A DNA stretch of 33,833 bases from Deltaproteobacteria bacterium (GCA_016935665.1 JAFGQN010000086.1:1-33833), one strand, 5' to 3'; counted from the first letter of the stretch, positions 9,171-19,664 are shown. Numbers and translations are program-made. Notes: generated by a model from the letters alone, not told the origin.

Positions 9171-10297
9171 AGATACTCTTTTATGGCTGCGTACCATACA
9201 CTGGCCATGAATTCGTACCCTTCATCACTGGGATGAATATTGTCCGTAGAGAGGCCATTGGACGGGAATCCGGTCACCATGTCCACCAGGATCATGTGGG
9301 CGCCTGCATCAATTCTGGACTGTACCACCCCGGGAACAGCGGCATTGAAAGTATCTGTTGTGGACTGCTGCATGGGGAAGGGGATGATTGTACTGACCAC
9401 AATCAACGCATCCGGCGCATCTGCGATGAGCGTGTCGAGCAGCGAACCGAGTCTTTCGGGTGCGCCACCGGGATTGTTTCCGTACATGTCGTTTGTGCCA
9501 ATATGCAACAGCACGATGTGGGGCATATCACTAAGTGCCGGGCTGGGTAGACGTCCCTTTATCTGGTCAATGGTCCAACCGCTGTGCCCTTCGTGATTCT
9601 GCGGAAATGGCTGACCATCCACCTGGGCCGGGCCATTTTTTTCTGGTCCCACAAAAGTGATGCTTTTGCTGTCCGCAAGGGCCATGCTGAACAGGGGCAC
9701 ACGGTAGCCGCCGTTACCGTTTGCACTATCTTTCATACCAAACGTAATGGAATCACCAAATGGGAGAATTTTGCAGTCGCCGCTGGCCGGGCAGGGTTTA
9801 AAGTCACTATCTGAATCGCCATCGGAGTCTGTGTCACCATCGCTGTCAGAATCCGAGTCGCCATCTGAATCTGAATCCCCATCGGTGTCCCCATCACTGT
9901 CCCCGTCCGAACCGCTGTCGGTATCCGCGTCTTTGCAGCATTTCAAATCGGCGTCATCGCAGGTGCCTGGCTGCACGGTGCCTCCCCATGAACCACAATG
10001 GGGGAGGCAATCAAATTCACAGGCGCCATCCGAATCCGAATCGGAATCGCCGTCGGTGTCAGAGTCCCCGTCCGAATCGGAATCGCCGTCGGTGTCAGAG
10101 TCCCCGTCGGAATCCGAATCCCCGTCGGAATCGGAATCCCCGTCAGAATCCGAATCCCCGTCAGAATCCGAATCCCCATCATTGTCAGAATCGCTATCCG
10201 CATCTGTTGTTGCATCGCCACCGCCGCAGGCAGAAAGCTGAGCAACCAATAAAGATATACACATGACCAGAAGGGCCCGCACAAGAAACCTGTTCAT
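9164..10297 (-). CDS. CE3-like SGNH acetylxylan esterase with a Cys-rich module between two tethers
   Basis: A 377-residue lipoprotein (lipobox LSAC, Cys24). Its order is unusual: acidic tether 31-90, a compact six-cysteine module at 92-121, a second acidic tether 124-165, then an SGNH hydrolase. Catalytic landmarks are the Ser in GDSITFG (S183), EGHSGW, HIGTND, and the Asp-His pair in [14 protein letters not shown], in the arrangement of CE3 acetylxylan esterases. It should remove O-acetyl groups from xylan or similar polymers. The Cys module follows C-x3-C-x3-C-x11-C-x6-CC and was not recognised; a small disulfide-bonded binding domain is a guess. The start at 10297 has AGGAGG 6 bases upstream. 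It is divergent from GH3, which shares the same first five residues (MNRFL). Confidence 0.88.
   Translation of the reverse strand: MNRFLVRALLVMCISLLVAQLSACGGGDATTDADSDSDNDGDSDSDGDSDSDGDSDSDGDSDSDGDSDTDGDSDSDGDSDTDGDSDSDSDGACEFDCLPHCGSWGGTVQPGTCDDADLKCCKDADTDSGSDGDSDGDTDGDSDSDGDSDSDSDGDTDSDGDSDSDFKPCPASGDCKILPFGDSITFGMKDSANGNGGYRVPLFSMALADSKSITFVGPEKNGPAQVDGQPFPQNHEGHSGWTIDQIKGRLPSPALSDMPHIVLLHIGTNDMYGNNPGGAPERLGSLLDTLIADAPDALIVVSTIIPFPMQQSTTDTFNAAVPGVVQSRIDAGAHMILVDMVTGFPSNGLSTDNIHPSDEGYEFMASVWYAAIKEYLP
9803..9928 (-). repeat. second tether repeat tract of the CE3-like esterase
   Basis: The same DSDSDG grammar as the first tract, over residues 124-165, on the other side of the six-cysteine module. 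This suggests the module was inserted into a longer tether or that the tether was duplicated. Confidence 0.85.
10028..10207 (-). repeat. first tether repeat tract of the CE3-like esterase
   Basis: A regular 18-bp period encodes DSDSDG hexapeptides over residues 31-90. Units differ mainly at third positions and by Ser/Thr swaps. Confidence 0.88.
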
Positions 10298-10467
10298 CTT
10301 TTCCTCCTGTTTTTCGATTCGCGTTCCAGCGAGTAAATTGTATCAACTGATGGAGCCTTCGAGGCGAATAAGCTGGCTCAAAAAAAATTTTTAAACCAAT
10401 ATCAACCCGGTCAATCATTTGTGGAGTACTTTGCATTGTATTGATGTGTGGCCGACGCGATCAATGC

Positions 10468-10477
10468 TTCAATCGAA
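10468..10477. promoter_or_regulatory. TTCAATCGAA motif upstream of GH3
   Basis: An exact third copy of the 10-mer found twice before GH27, ending 19 bases before the GH3 start codon and just upstream of its GGGAG ribosome-binding site. At this position a bound protein would most likely block elongation or initiation. The 199-base gap around it (10298-10496) also serves the divergent CE3-like gene. Confidence 0.35.
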
Positions 10478-10496
10478 CGGAAATGGGAGAAAACAA

Positions 10497-12734
10497 ATGA
10501 ATCGATTTTTAATACAGCTGACCGCATGTGTTGCGATAGCGAGTCTCTGGGGGTGCTCTCCCGGCAGTGGCAGCAAGGGTGGTGATTTTGACAGCATTAC
10601 CAGCAATACGGATTCCATCGCAGATGACACGGACTCTGCGCGTTTCGAAAATGAAACCGATACCAATATCCAAACGGATGCCGATGATGACACGGACACT
10701 GTGCAAACATTGTCATTTGAGGAACGCGCCACGGCATTGGTCTCACAGATGACGCTGGCGGAGAAGGTCTCTCAATTGGGGCATCGCGCCCCGGATATTT
10801 CAAGACTGGACATTCCCAAACACAACTGGTGGAATGAAGCGTTGCACGGCGTGGCCCGTTCGGGAATCGCGACGGTGTTTCCTCAGTCCATCGCGCTGGC
10901 TGGCACGTTTGATGTGGAATTGATGCATACCGTGGCGGATGTTATTTCCACTGAGGCGCGTGTAAAGCACAATGAAGATGGCAAAGCGTTGACGTACTGG
11001 AGTCCCACGGTGAATCTGGCTCGCGATCCCCGGTGGGGCCGCAATGAAGAAACGTATGGAGAAGATCCGTTTTTGGCATCGCGGATGGCGGTGGCATTTG
11101 TTAAAGGCATGCAGGGGGATGACCCAACTTATATAAAAACGGTTTCCACGCCCAAGCACTTCATCGCCAACAACGAAGAGATTCGCCGGCATACCGGTTC
11201 ATCGGATGTGGATGAGCGCAACCTTCGGGAATTTTACATGCCCGCGTTCGAAGCTGCGGTGGTGGAGGGGGGCGCCATGTCGGTGATGTGTGCCTATAAC
11301 GCGCTCAATGGCATCCCCGCCTGTGCCAATTCATGGCTGTTAAAAGATGTGCTGCGCGACAAGTGGGGATTCACTGGATATGTGGTGTCGGATTGCGGCG
11401 CAGTCGCAGACATTGTGGATAATCATAATTACGTGGCATCCGATATTGATGCATCTGTTGCCGCCATTACTGCCGGCACCGATTTGAACTGCGGTTCCCG
11501 CTATCAGCGGGATTTGCAGGAAGCGGTTGAAAATGAAGTGATATCAGAAGATGTATTGGATACCGCACTGGTGCGTCTGTTTAGCGCGCGATACCGATTG
11601 GGATTGTTCGATGATGCGGAGGATGTCCCCTTTTATGCCATTTCCCCCGACAGCCTGGATAGTCCTTCCCATCAGGCGCTGGCGCTAGATGTGGCGCAAA
11701 AATCAATGGCGCTGCTGAAGAATGATGGTATCCTGCCGCTGGATGCAGAAAAGCTCAATTCGGTGGCAGTTATTGGCCCCCATGCGGATGCTATTGTATT
11801 TGGCGGGTACAGCGGCGATGCGTCCAATCCCATTTCGCCGTTTGACGGTATCGAAGAGCGTTTGGCTTCTTCAGGTGTGACCGTATCCTATGCGCCAGGC
11901 AGTACCTTGACGGGCGTGATTGATGACGACGCGCTTGCTGAAGCGGTGGCTCTGGCAGAAGCAGCTGATGTGGCCATTGCAGTGGTTGGCACTGACCTTT
12001 CCATTGCCAACGAGGAACAGGATCGCACCGATATTACCTTGCCAATGCCGCAGGAGGCGTTATTGCAGGCAGTGTTTGAGGCCAATCGCAATACCATCGC
12101 CGTGCTGGTCACCGGCGCGCCCCTTGCGATTGAATGGGCCAACGACAATCTGCCGGCCATTCTCAACGCCTGGTATGGCGGCCAGGCCGCAGGGGAGGCC
12201 ATTGCCGCTATTTTGTTTGGTGACGTAAATCCCAGCGGCCGACTGCCACAGACGTTTTACCGTTCCGTAACGGATTTGCCACCCTTCGATGACTACGACA
12301 TCATCGGTCAAAAACGCACCTACATGTTTTTCGACGGTGATGTGCTCTATCCGTTTGGCCACGGGCTAAGCTACACCACGTTTAATTACAGCGATATTGC
12401 GCTGTCGGCAAAAACCGTCTCTGTTGAAGACGTGGTGACTGTATCTGTGGATGTCACCAACAGCGGCGCAATGGATGGAGATGAAGTGGTGCAGGTGTAT
12501 GTTCACGATGTTGAAAGTGCTGTTCCATCTGCATTGAAAAAGCTCAAAGGCTTCCAGCGGGTGGCTATCCGGCATGGGGAAACCGAAACGGTTTCTATTG
12601 ATTTAAAGGTATCAGATTTTGGATTCTACAATGTCGCTGAAAAAAAATTTGTTGTGGAACCGGGTGAGTTCGAAATCCAGGTGGGCGCCTCATCCGCTGA
12701 CATCCGTGCGAGCGCCACGCTAACCGTTGAGTAG
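10497..12734 (+). CDS. GH3 beta-xylosidase / alpha-L-arabinofuranosidase, lipoprotein
   Basis: A 745-residue lipoprotein (LWGC, Cys20) with a short, mixed Asp/Thr/Ser tether (30-68), much less repetitive than in its neighbours. The (beta/alpha)8 domain starts near 72. HNWWNEALHGVA, YWSPTVNLARDPRWGR and CAYNALNG are signatures of the xylan 1,4-beta-xylosidase branch of GH3. The nucleophile is D299 in GYVVSDCG, and K220-H221 in STPKHF is the conserved pair. The alpha/beta sandwich follows, with the probable acid/base Glu in IANEEQDR, and a fibronectin-III-like C-terminal domain ends the protein. It should release xylose (or arabinose) from xylo-oligosaccharides made by the GH30 enzyme. The start at 10497 is preferred over an upstream in-frame ATG (10419) because of GGGAG 7 bases before it and the signal peptide. 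It is convergent with GH2, 151 bases apart. Confidence 0.93.
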   Translation: MNRFLIQLTACVAIASLWGCSPGSGSKGGDFDSITSNTDSIADDTDSARFENETDTNIQTDADDDTDTVQTLSFEERATALVSQMTLAEKVSQLGHRAPDISRLDIPKHNWWNEALHGVARSGIATVFPQSIALAGTFDVELMHTVADVISTEARVKHNEDGKALTYWSPTVNLARDPRWGRNEETYGEDPFLASRMAVAFVKGMQGDDPTYIKTVSTPKHFIANNEEIRRHTGSSDVDERNLREFYMPAFEAAVVEGGAMSVMCAYNALNGIPACANSWLLKDVLRDKWGFTGYVVSDCGAVADIVDNHNYVASDIDASVAAITAGTDLNCGSRYQRDLQEAVENEVISEDVLDTALVRLFSARYRLGLFDDAEDVPFYAISPDSLDSPSHQALALDVAQKSMALLKNDGILPLDAEKLNSVAVIGPHADAIVFGGYSGDASNPISPFDGIEERLASSGVTVSYAPGSTLTGVIDDDALAEAVALAEAADVAIAVVGTDLSIANEEQDRTDITLPMPQEALLQAVFEANRNTIAVLVTGAPLAIEWANDNLPAILNAWYGGQAAGEAIAAILFGDVNPSGRLPQTFYRSVTDLPPFDDYDIIGQKRTYMFFDGDVLYPFGHGLSYTTFNYSDIALSAKTVSVEDVVTVSVDVTNSGAMDGDEVVQVYVHDVESAVPSALKKLKGFQRVAIRHGETETVSIDLKVSDFGFYNVAEKKFVVEPGEFEIQVGASSADIRASATLTVE

Positions 12735-12885
12735 ATATTTTTTGCACATTTATCTGGCGTACGTCGGTTGCGTAACCTTTCGCTGAACATAGGCGGATTC
12801 ACTCCCTTGGAGGTCGTCGACGAGGTGGGGTTGCATCACACCGTTCTTTTCAGGATTATAATGTGACGCATTATTGATATTGAAC

Positions 12886-15561
12886 TTATTTCGCTGTAAT
12901 GGTTACCTCTCCCGCAGTCAATCCCTTTGACGATGCCGTCAGTTTTATTTCGCCTCCATCTCCGGTGGATTGAATGATAACCATCACCTTGCCACTGAAG
13001 GCGGAACGCGAATTCCCTTTGTATGATTCGTGGCTGGTGGCGTCTCCGTTATCGACGCCTATAATTTTACCAGGACCTGTCACTGAGAGTTCAATTTTAT
13101 TATTTGCTTTAGGCACAAGGATGCCGTCGCCATCAACCACATCCACTGTCACAAACGAAAGGTCACGACCGTCCGCATTGATGGTGTCTCTGTCGGCGTG
13201 CAGCGAAAGTGCGGCAGCAGCGCCAGCTGTTTTGACCACATCGGTCACCGCGTCACCGCCGCGCGTGGCTTTGGCTTCCAGTGTTCCTGTTTCGAATTTC
13301 ACCGTCCAGTCCAGATGCCCCACAGACGGGTCAACGTTTTTGGAGCCAAGGGATGTCCCGTTCAGGAACAGCTCCACGCTGTCGGCGTTGCTGTACACCA
13401 TTACTTTAACGTTGCTTCCAGGAGACCAGCTCGTCCACTCCATTGGCACAATGTGCACCATGGCAGGACCATCATAGTTCCAGTGGCTCTGATAAAAGTA
13501 AAAAATGTCTTTGGGAAAATTGGCCGTGTCAATGGCGCCAAAGTATGAACTTTTGGACGGCCATTCATAAGGTGTGGGCTCACCAATGTAATCGAACCCG
13601 GTCCAAATGAATTCCCCGGCAATCCAGGGGCGGGTGTTGACATTTTTCCACGATGTTTCCGCAGTATGCCCCCATCCGGCCGCAAAGTTGTCGTAGGAAG
13701 ACGCCTGATTGTTATTGTTGTTGTAAATGCCGCGACTGCGGAAGGCAGACGATGATTCGCTGGCAAACATTTTCCAATCGGAATGGGCGGAGTGCACCGA
13801 GTCGTATCTCTCCGGTGCGTAGTTGATGCCAACGAGATCTTCGAGTCCGGTGATGTCGCTTTCGGGTACCCACGCGGCATATGCCTGGGTAATGGGTCTG
13901 GTTTTGTCCATGGAGTGAATGGCATTTTTTAACTGATTCACTACGTTTTTGTCAGCCGCCTGGGGCACCTCATTGCCAATGCTCCAGATTATCACACTGG
14001 GATGATTGCGGTCACGGGCAACGAAATCCGCCATGTCTGTATCTGCCCACTCTCTGAAGAATCTGGAATAATCGTGAGCAACTTTCGAGCCGTACCACAT
14101 ATCAAACGCTTCATCCACAACGAGAAAGCCCATGCGATCGGCAAAGTCGAGCAGTTCCGGTGCAGGCGGGTTGTGGGACGTGCGAATGGCGTTGGTCCCC
14201 ATCTTCCTGAGTATCTCCATCCGCATTTCAATGGCGCGATGATTAACCGCGGCGCCGAGGGCCCCCAAATCGTGATGGAGACAGACGCCGTTCAGCGTCA
14301 TGCTTTTGCCGTTGAGGGAAAACCCCTTGCCGGCGTCGAATGCGAAACTTCGGATGCCAAAGGGGGTGCGGTATGTATCCACCACGTTCCCGTCCACTGT
14401 CACTGATGTGACAACAGCATACATGGCAGGAGAGTCGGGGGACCACAGTTTGGGACTGGCCACAGTGCCATTGAGAGTGAATTCCTTTTTGTCTCCGCCG
14501 TTGATGGACTGCGCCGATGCCGAAACAGTGTCAATTTCTTTGCCGCTGTCGTCCAGAATGACGCTCTCAACACTCACTGACTGAGCGCCAGCTGACTCAT
14601 TCTGCACGGATACACTGATATTTACTGTGGCGCTCTGATTGGAGATTTCGGGGGTTGTGACAAAAACACCGGTATATGCCACATGGATTGGGTCAACTTT
14701 TTTTAACCAAACATGGCGGTAAATCCCGCTTCCGGAATACCAGCGACTGCTGGGCAGCTCATTGTTGACGCGCACCGCCAGCACGTTTTCGCCGTCAAAC
14801 ACAACTTCATCGGTAATGTCACATTCAAACGACGAATAGCCATATGGGCGATTGCACACCTCGTTGCCATTGAGCCAGACGGTGCTGTCCATATAAACAC
14901 CGTCAAACTGCACATAAATTTTCTGTCCCGCATCGCCTTGCGACAATGAAAAGTATTTCCGATACCAGCCCAGGCCGCCGTCCAGATATCCGCCTCCCGC
15001 ACCGGCGGCAGAATTCTGATTGAAGGGCAAAGCCACGCTCCAGTCATGAGGCACATTCAGGTCTTCGAAGGACGAATCATCAAACATTTGGTTTTCCGCG
15101 CCGCTGGCGTTGCCCAGGTGAAACTTCCATTCATTGTCCAGGCTCACAGTGGTAGCGCGGGCGCCGTCGTACGCATTGACAAATGACGATACTGTGATGT
15201 CACTGTCCGAGTCCGAGTCCGAATCCCCATCCGAATCCCCATCTGCGTCGCCGTCCCCATCCGAATCCGAATCGCTGTCTGTGTCGTTGTCCGCGTCTGT
15301 ATCTCCGTCGGCATCTGAATCGCCGTCACTGTCACCATCGCCATCGGTATCTGTATCCCCATCCCCATCGCTGTCTGAATCTGTATCCCCGTCTCCGTCT
15401 GCGTCGGTATCCATGTCAGCGCCGGTGTCTGTGTCTGTGTCTGTGCCTTTGGATTTGGAATCGTTTGAGCATGCCGTGACGATGACAATCATCGTGCAAA
15501 GCAGCGTTACGAAAAAAGCCAGTCTCCAAACTGTTGTGCGGGATTTGTTATTTTCGGCCAT
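12886..15561 (-). CDS. GH2 beta-galactosidase, tethered lipoprotein
   Basis: An 891-residue lipoprotein (VTAC, Cys31) with an acidic tether at 40-121. GH2 domains follow in order: sugar-binding jelly roll (about 135-290, [10 protein letters not shown]), immunoglobulin-like domain (about 295-400) and TIM barrel (about 410-690). The acid/base is E531 in WSIGNEV. The nucleophile is probably E602 in ASESSS, with [13 protein letters not shown] just after, as in the DUF4982-containing beta-galactosidases. A DUF4982-like segment ([12 protein letters not shown]) and an invasin-like Ig domain ([14 protein letters not shown]) end the protein. It should remove beta-galactosyl residues from arabinogalactan or xyloglucan branches. 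Beta-glucuronidase is less likely given the domain tail. It is the last gene of a minus-strand run, 47 bases after GH43. RBS AAGGTGA precedes the ATG. Confidence 0.9.
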   Translation of the reverse strand: MAENNKSRTTVWRLAFFVTLLCTMIVIVTACSNDSKSKGTDTDTDTGADMDTDADGDGDTDSDSDGDGDTDTDGDGDSDGDSDADGDTDADNDTDSDSDSDGDGDADGDSDGDSDSDSDSDITVSSFVNAYDGARATTVSLDNEWKFHLGNASGAENQMFDDSSFEDLNVPHDWSVALPFNQNSAAGAGGGYLDGGLGWYRKYFSLSQGDAGQKIYVQFDGVYMDSTVWLNGNEVCNRPYGYSSFECDITDEVVFDGENVLAVRVNNELPSSRWYSGSGIYRHVWLKKVDPIHVAYTGVFVTTPEISNQSATVNISVSVQNESAGAQSVSVESVILDDSGKEIDTVSASAQSINGGDKKEFTLNGTVASPKLWSPDSPAMYAVVTSVTVDGNVVDTYRTPFGIRSFAFDAGKGFSLNGKSMTLNGVCLHHDLGALGAAVNHRAIEMRMEILRKMGTNAIRTSHNPPAPELLDFADRMGFLVVDEAFDMWYGSKVAHDYSRFFREWADTDMADFVARDRNHPSVIIWSIGNEVPQAADKNVVNQLKNAIHSMDKTRPITQAYAAWVPESDITGLEDLVGINYAPERYDSVHSAHSDWKMFASESSSAFRSRGIYNNNNNQASSYDNFAAGWGHTAETSWKNVNTRPWIAGEFIWTGFDYIGEPTPYEWPSKSSYFGAIDTANFPKDIFYFYQSHWNYDGPAMVHIVPMEWTSWSPGSNVKVMVYSNADSVELFLNGTSLGSKNVDPSVGHLDWTVKFETGTLEAKATRGGDAVTDVVKTAGAAAALSLHADRDTINADGRDLSFVTVDVVDGDGILVPKANNKIELSVTGPGKIIGVDNGDATSHESYKGNSRSAFSGKVMVIIQSTGDGGEIKLTASSKGLTAGEVTITAK
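15199..15444 (-). repeat. repetitive tether-coding tract of GH2
   Basis: Degenerate 6-base units encode DGDSDGDTD-type sequence over residues 40-121, ending in a run of pure DSDSDS next to the catalytic part. Confidence 0.85.
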
Positions 15562-15608
15562 TAGTTGTTCACCTTTTTACGGACAGGACATTTAACGACA
15601 TCTGTTGA

Positions 15609-17279
15609 TTACGGGATAAATTTCCACCAGTTAAAATTGAACAGGGTGTTGCCGTTGCCTGTAAATTTGAAATACACATCGTGCATGCCGGTGACCCCAC
15701 TCACATCACAGGAAACCGTTTCCCATGATTGCCAGTCCCCGGTTCCCAACACATCACAGGTGCCGGCCAGTGTGCCGGACTCGCCATCCAGGCGAATTTC
15801 AATCTTGCCGCCACCTCCGGCGGATGCCACCCGTGCTTCAAAGCTGCCGGCGCCATTTTTAAAATTGACGCCGAGCACTTTAATCCAGTCACCGTTGCTG
15901 ATCTCCGACACATTCATGCCCCCTTCACTGCAGGGTTCGGTCTCAATGCCGGATTGCCATGCCATGGTTTCGGCTTCCTGCTGTATGTACGGATTCATGC
16001 TGCCCACTCCGGGACGTTTGGCGCTGTTCATGGATATTTCCGGAATTGAACCGTCCGATCTGTATGTGAATTCCGCTGCACAGACAGAGCGGTGGAAGCC
16101 GCCGCCGCCGGGCAGGGCGCCGTTGTGGTAAAACAAATACGATTTGCCCTTGAAGTCCACTACGCCGGGGTGATTGGTGAAACTGCTGCCCGCGGTAGGC
16201 ATGACCACGCCACCGTACGTCCAGGGGCCTGTGGGGCTGGAACTGGTGGAGTATCCGATGTGCTCGGAAATGGGCCCCGCTGCAAATACCATGTAATAAA
16301 GGTCGTTTCGCTTGTAGAACCACGGACCTTCCTCGTAAGTGGTGGGGTAGTCGGGATCCGATTCGCTGCGCGTACCAAAACTGGCCGGAGTCTGATTTAC
16401 GTTCTGAACCTGACCGGAATACGATGTCATATCCTCGTTCAGCTTCACATACTTTAATTGGGGATTTCCCCAGTACAGGTATGCCTGCCCGTCGTCATCA
16501 ATAAATACAGTGGGATCGATGTTGTCCCATCCACCGTCGATGAGGGGTTTGCCTATCGCGTCTTTGAATGGCCCCTCCGGGGTATCCGCAACCGCCACGC
16601 CAATTCCTTTTCCACCACTGGTTTTCACAGGCACATACAGATAAAACCTGTCATTTCTCGGAATGCACTGTGCGGCCCACGCATCGCCCTTAGCCCAGCT
16701 GAAATCCTTGTAATGAATGGGGGAGCCGTGATCGGTCCAGTTCACCATGTCTGTGGTGGAGTAGGTGCGCCAGTCATACATGGTAAAAAAGTTATCCACC
16801 AGATTGTCTTCGTCGTGGGTGGTATATACGTAGAGTCGGTCTTTGTAAACCATGGGCGCCGGGTCAGCAGTGTAAAGGGTTTGAACAATGGGATTGTCTC
16901 CCATTTCGCCGGAATCTTCGGGAAAATCGCCTGGCGCGTCACCGTCTGAATCGCCATCACTGTCACTGTCGGAATCGGAGTCCGTATCCGAGTCCGTGTC
17001 GCCATCCGTATCGCCATCCCCGTCGGTATCCGAGTCCCCATCCGTATCCGAGTCCCCATCCGTGTCCGAATCGCCGTCCGTGTCTGAATCGCCGTCCGCA
17101 TCCGAATCGCTGTCACTGTCGCCATCACTGTCGCCATCGCCATCGCCATCACTGTCGCCGTCCGAATCAGAATCTGAATCGCCGTCAGATGAGGAATCTT
17201 CCGTATCGGATCCGGATGAACTGCCACAGGAGGTCCATATAAACAAAGCAATAATTAAAAAAAAGAGTCTGGTTGTCAT
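15609..17279 (-). CDS. GH43 arabinofuranosidase/xylosidase with C-terminal CBM6, tethered lipoprotein
   Basis: A 556-residue lipoprotein (WTSC, Cys18) with an acidic tether at 24-114. A five-bladed GH43 propeller follows (about 128-425) with the expected inverting triad: base D139 in TADPAP, pKa modulator D255 in NIDPTVF, acid E317 in YEEGPW. The architecture and motifs resemble subfamilies acting on arabinoxylan side chains. Residues 433-556 form a CBM6 ([11 protein letters not shown], then [14 protein letters not shown], ending FNFNWWKF), which in this family binds xylan or other beta-glycans. It lies between CE6 (46 bases upstream) and GH2 (47 bases downstream) on the same strand, so co-transcription is likely. 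The ATG at 17279 has AAAGGA about 6 bases before it. Exact activity (arabinofuranosidase or beta-xylosidase) cannot be decided from motifs. Confidence 0.9.
   Translation of the reverse strand: MTTRLFFLIIALFIWTSCGSSSGSDTEDSSSDGDSDSDSDGDSDGDGDGDSDGDSDSDSDADGDSDTDGDSDTDGDSDTDGDSDTDGDGDTDGDTDSDTDSDSDSDSDGDSDGDAPGDFPEDSGEMGDNPIVQTLYTADPAPMVYKDRLYVYTTHDEDNLVDNFFTMYDWRTYSTTDMVNWTDHGSPIHYKDFSWAKGDAWAAQCIPRNDRFYLYVPVKTSGGKGIGVAVADTPEGPFKDAIGKPLIDGGWDNIDPTVFIDDDGQAYLYWGNPQLKYVKLNEDMTSYSGQVQNVNQTPASFGTRSESDPDYPTTYEEGPWFYKRNDLYYMVFAAGPISEHIGYSTSSSPTGPWTYGGVVMPTAGSSFTNHPGVVDFKGKSYLFYHNGALPGGGGFHRSVCAAEFTYRSDGSIPEISMNSAKRPGVGSMNPYIQQEAETMAWQSGIETEPCSEGGMNVSEISNGDWIKVLGVNFKNGAGSFEARVASAGGGGKIEIRLDGESGTLAGTCDVLGTGDWQSWETVSCDVSGVTGMHDVYFKFTGNGNTLFNFNWWKFIP
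16938..17210 (-). repeat. repetitive tether-coding tract of GH43
   Basis: Includes a clear tandem series of 18-bp units coding DGDSDT (about residues 62-88), flanked by DSDSDS and DGDG runs. Confidence 0.88.
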
Positions 17280-17325
17280 TGGTCTATCCTTTGGCCTCGC
17301 CTGTGATTGGCAGGCGGCACGCTGC

Positions 17326-18453
17326 CTATTTACTCAACTTGAGGGCGTCTATCATGGATTCGCCGTACCGCTGTCCGAATATCCGAACCCCCGCCGCATC
17401 AAAGTGGTAGTCGTCAACGCCGTTTAACCCTTCTGCCGAAACCCAGTGCGCATTGGAAATAACGTCGGGCAGCTGGTGAATGAGATCGTTGTGTGCTTTG
17501 CAGCAGCCACTGTACAGCAGTTCGCCGGCAATAAATGGAATATCGCCAAGGTCCAGATCGCTTCGCAGGTCTTCCACAATGCCTTTTACTTTATCCACCC
17601 AAACGGCGCGCAGTTCGTCGGTCCAGTCGGATTCGCCCTGGTGGAAAATGATACCGTCGATGCGACCACCCTCATTCTGTGCCAGTCTGGCGCGCTCAAT
17701 CACCCAGTCGTATGCGCTGTCCCAGTGATTGTCGGGCGGAATGGTGAACTCACTGCGGCGCTCTGACACCACACCCTTTCTGAAAAAATCGATGTCCACA
17801 CCGGGGATGGCGCAGGGCACCAGACCGATGGTATGACCTTCGGGATACGCTTCAATCAGCGTTTTTCCAAAATAGTCCCCAGGGCCAATGCCGTTGGACC
17901 AGCAGGAATGCAAAGGAGGCGCAGCAAGATCCCATTCATTGTACTTGCGACCGGTGCTCGCACAGTCGTCATACCCCAGCACCTTGACGCGCTCATTTTC
18001 CTGTTTGTCTTCGCTGTTTGGCGTTTGTCCTCCGGCCATGTTGGATTGGCCAATGAGAAGGAAAACATGGAAAACAGAATCTGTGTCATTTTCATTTCCG
18101 GTATCTGAACCGGTGTCTGCATTACTTTCGGTATCCGCATTCCCGTCGCTATCTGAATCGCCATCGTTGTCCGAGTCTCCGTCACTGTCGGTGTCGCCGT
18201 CGGTGTCACTGTCTGCATCGGAATCTCCGTCGCTATCTGAATCGCCATCTGTATCGGAATCCCCGTCGCTGTCCCCGTCTGAATCGCCATCGCTATCGCC
18301 ATCTGTATCTCCGTCCGAGTCCCCGTCGCTGTCGCTGTCGCTGTCGGCGTCGGTGTCTGAAGTTCCATCTGATGTTGAGTCTGAGTCCGACGAAGAAGAG
18401 CATGCTGTAAATATTGCCAACCCAATTAGTAAAAGGAATAAAATTTTCTTCAA
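17326..18453 (-). CDS. CE6-type carbohydrate acetyl esterase (SASA domain), tethered lipoprotein, TTG start
   Basis: A 375-residue lipoprotein (FTAC, Cys18) with a 105-residue acidic tether (22-126) and a SASA/CE6 esterase domain. Visible landmarks are the catalytic Ser (S137) in [10 protein letters not shown], the oxyanion segment HQGESDW, and the His in [11 protein letters not shown] with GQRYGES. CE6 enzymes deacetylate xylan; sialate O-acetylesterases share the fold but the context favours plant glycans. No ATG precedes the signal peptide. An open frame extends to a TTG at 18483, but the TTG at 18453 gives [18 protein letters not shown] and has AAAGG 9 bases upstream, so I prefer it. It lies 46 bases upstream of GH43 and 182 bases downstream of the SGNH gene. 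Confidence 0.87.
   Translation of the reverse strand: MKKILFLLLIGLAIFTACSSSSDSDSTSDGTSDTDADSDSDSDGDSDGDTDGDSDGDSDGDSDGDSDTDGDSDSDGDSDADSDTDGDTDSDGDSDNDGDSDSDGNADTESNADTGSDTGNENDTDSVFHVFLLIGQSNMAGGQTPNSEDKQENERVKVLGYDDCASTGRKYNEWDLAAPPLHSCWSNGIGPGDYFGKTLIEAYPEGHTIGLVPCAIPGVDIDFFRKGVVSERRSEFTIPPDNHWDSAYDWVIERARLAQNEGGRIDGIIFHQGESDWTDELRAVWVDKVKGIVEDLRSDLDLGDIPFIAGELLYSGCCKAHNDLIHQLPDVISNAHWVSAEGLNGVDDYHFDAAGVRIFGQRYGESMIDALKLSK
18076..18390 (-). repeat. repetitive tether-coding tract of CE6
   Basis: One of the two longest tethers here (105 residues, equal to that of the SGNH esterase). DGDSDGDSD blocks dominate the centre, and the C-terminal end shifts to an Asn/Glu/Thr-containing sequence ([15 protein letters not shown]) before the catalytic domain. 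Confidence 0.85.
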
Positions 18454-18635
18454 CTCACTGAACCTTTCTAAAAAGACATCCAAATTGAATGAGGTTGCAC
18501 GACACAGTCAGCCAACGCGTATGTGTTTTCGCCCCGTGGAAAACGGGCGGAATTCGCATCAGATTTTTGTGAAATTGATGAATCGGGCACGAAGGAATTC
18601 ATCCTTTGGAATTCGATTCGGTATGCGCCGACAAT

Positions 18636-19664
18636 TTATTGTGCACAGGCGCCGCCTTCTTTGGGCCAATTGTTTATCAGCGCGCTAAACCACTTGTCCG
18701 CCATTTTTTCTTCGCCCCCTTCATTGGGGTGAATACCATCGAATGTATCCCCGTTTGCGTTGAAGCCTTCGTTCTGGTTCACCACAATCACCGGTGATAT
18801 GTCGGTGTTTAATTCTTCTGCAAGGCCGCCAATTTGGCCGTTGATGTCATTGAGCGACTGCTGGGATTGCGTGGATGGAATGAGCCGGGCCAGCAGAATG
18901 ACTACGCGCTCGTTGTCCCCGCGCAGCAAACCAATTACTTTTTTCAATTCATCCATGGTGCCCTGTGTGGGTTGCGATTGAAACGCGTCGTTTGTCCCAA
19001 GATGAATCAGCGCCACGTCCGGGGTATAACTGTTCAGCCAGCCAGGCAGATCATTCAGTATCTGATCCACCCGCCATCCCCAATGGCCTTCATGGTCCTG
19101 GTCGAATGCGGGATTGGGATAGCTGGGACTTCCGCCGAAATTCTCTTTCAATGACCCGATAAAATCGAACTCGCGGCCTGCAGCTGTCAATTTTTCAAAC
19201 AGCGGATATCGATAACTTTTATGAGTGTTATTGGATTGCGTAATGGAATCTCCCAGTGGCAAAATACAGATTCGAGGGGGTTCGGCGTCGCTGGCGCTTT
19301 CAGATTCAAAATCGCCTTCGGAATCGCTTGCGGTCGCCGTATCCGCCATTTCGGTGTCGGAATCACCATCGGAATCGCCATCTGAATCACTGTCGCCATC
19401 GGAATCGCTGTCGCCATCGGAATCGCCGTCTGAATCCGAGTCCCCATCCGTGTCGGAATCCCCATCCGTGTCGGAATCGCCGTCCCCATCTGTGTCGGAA
19501 TCCCCGTCCGTGTCGGTGTCCGCGTCTGAATCTGCATCTGCGTCACTTGTGAAAGAAGCGTCGTCGGAATCATCGCCTGTGTCGTCTGAGTCGGTTTGAC
19601 ACGCGGAAAGCGTGACGGCGAGCGCAACAAAAATGAGGAACAAAAGCAACACAGAATATCTCAT
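18636..19664 (-). CDS. SGNH/GDSL esterase (CE3-like), tethered lipoprotein
   Basis: A 342-residue lipoprotein (LSAC, Cys22) with tether 24-128 and an SGNH hydrolase. S140 lies in LPLGDSIT, followed by HEGHWGW, HLGTND and the Asp-His pair in DGIHPNEGGEEKMA. It is a paralogue in type of the esterase at 9164-10297 but lacks the Cys module, and it ends in a short tail with one Cys (GGACAQ). It probably removes acetyl or other acyl groups from polysaccharide. The frame runs far upstream through sequence antisense to the divergent cytochrome gene's tether, but only the ATG at 19664 gives a signal peptide, with AGGAAAG about 9 bases upstream. As the first gene of the minus-strand run, it may share a promoter with CE6, GH43 and GH2 despite a 182-base gap. 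Confidence 0.87.
   Translation of the reverse strand: MRYSVLLLFLIFVALAVTLSACQTDSDDTGDDSDDASFTSDADADSDADTDTDGDSDTDGDGDSDTDGDSDTDGDSDSDGDSDGDSDSDGDSDSDGDSDGDSDTEMADTATASDSEGDFESESASDAEPPRICILPLGDSITQSNNTHKSYRYPLFEKLTAAGREFDFIGSLKENFGGSPSYPNPAFDQDHEGHWGWRVDQILNDLPGWLNSYTPDVALIHLGTNDAFQSQPTQGTMDELKKVIGLLRGDNERVVILLARLIPSTQSQQSLNDINGQIGGLAEELNTDISPVIVVNQNEGFNANGDTFDGIHPNEGGEEKMADKWFSALINNWPKEGGACAQ
19281..19595 (-). repeat. repetitive tether-coding tract of the SGNH esterase
   Basis: Regular DGDSDT and DGDSDS units occupy the centre (about residues 50-103). The sequence then becomes Ala/Glu/Ser-rich before the catalytic domain. Confidence 0.85.

Noticed and set aside
12735-12885. Terminator between convergent GH3 and GH2
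   Set aside because: Only a very short GGTT/AACC pairing was found, with no convincing stem or T-tract.
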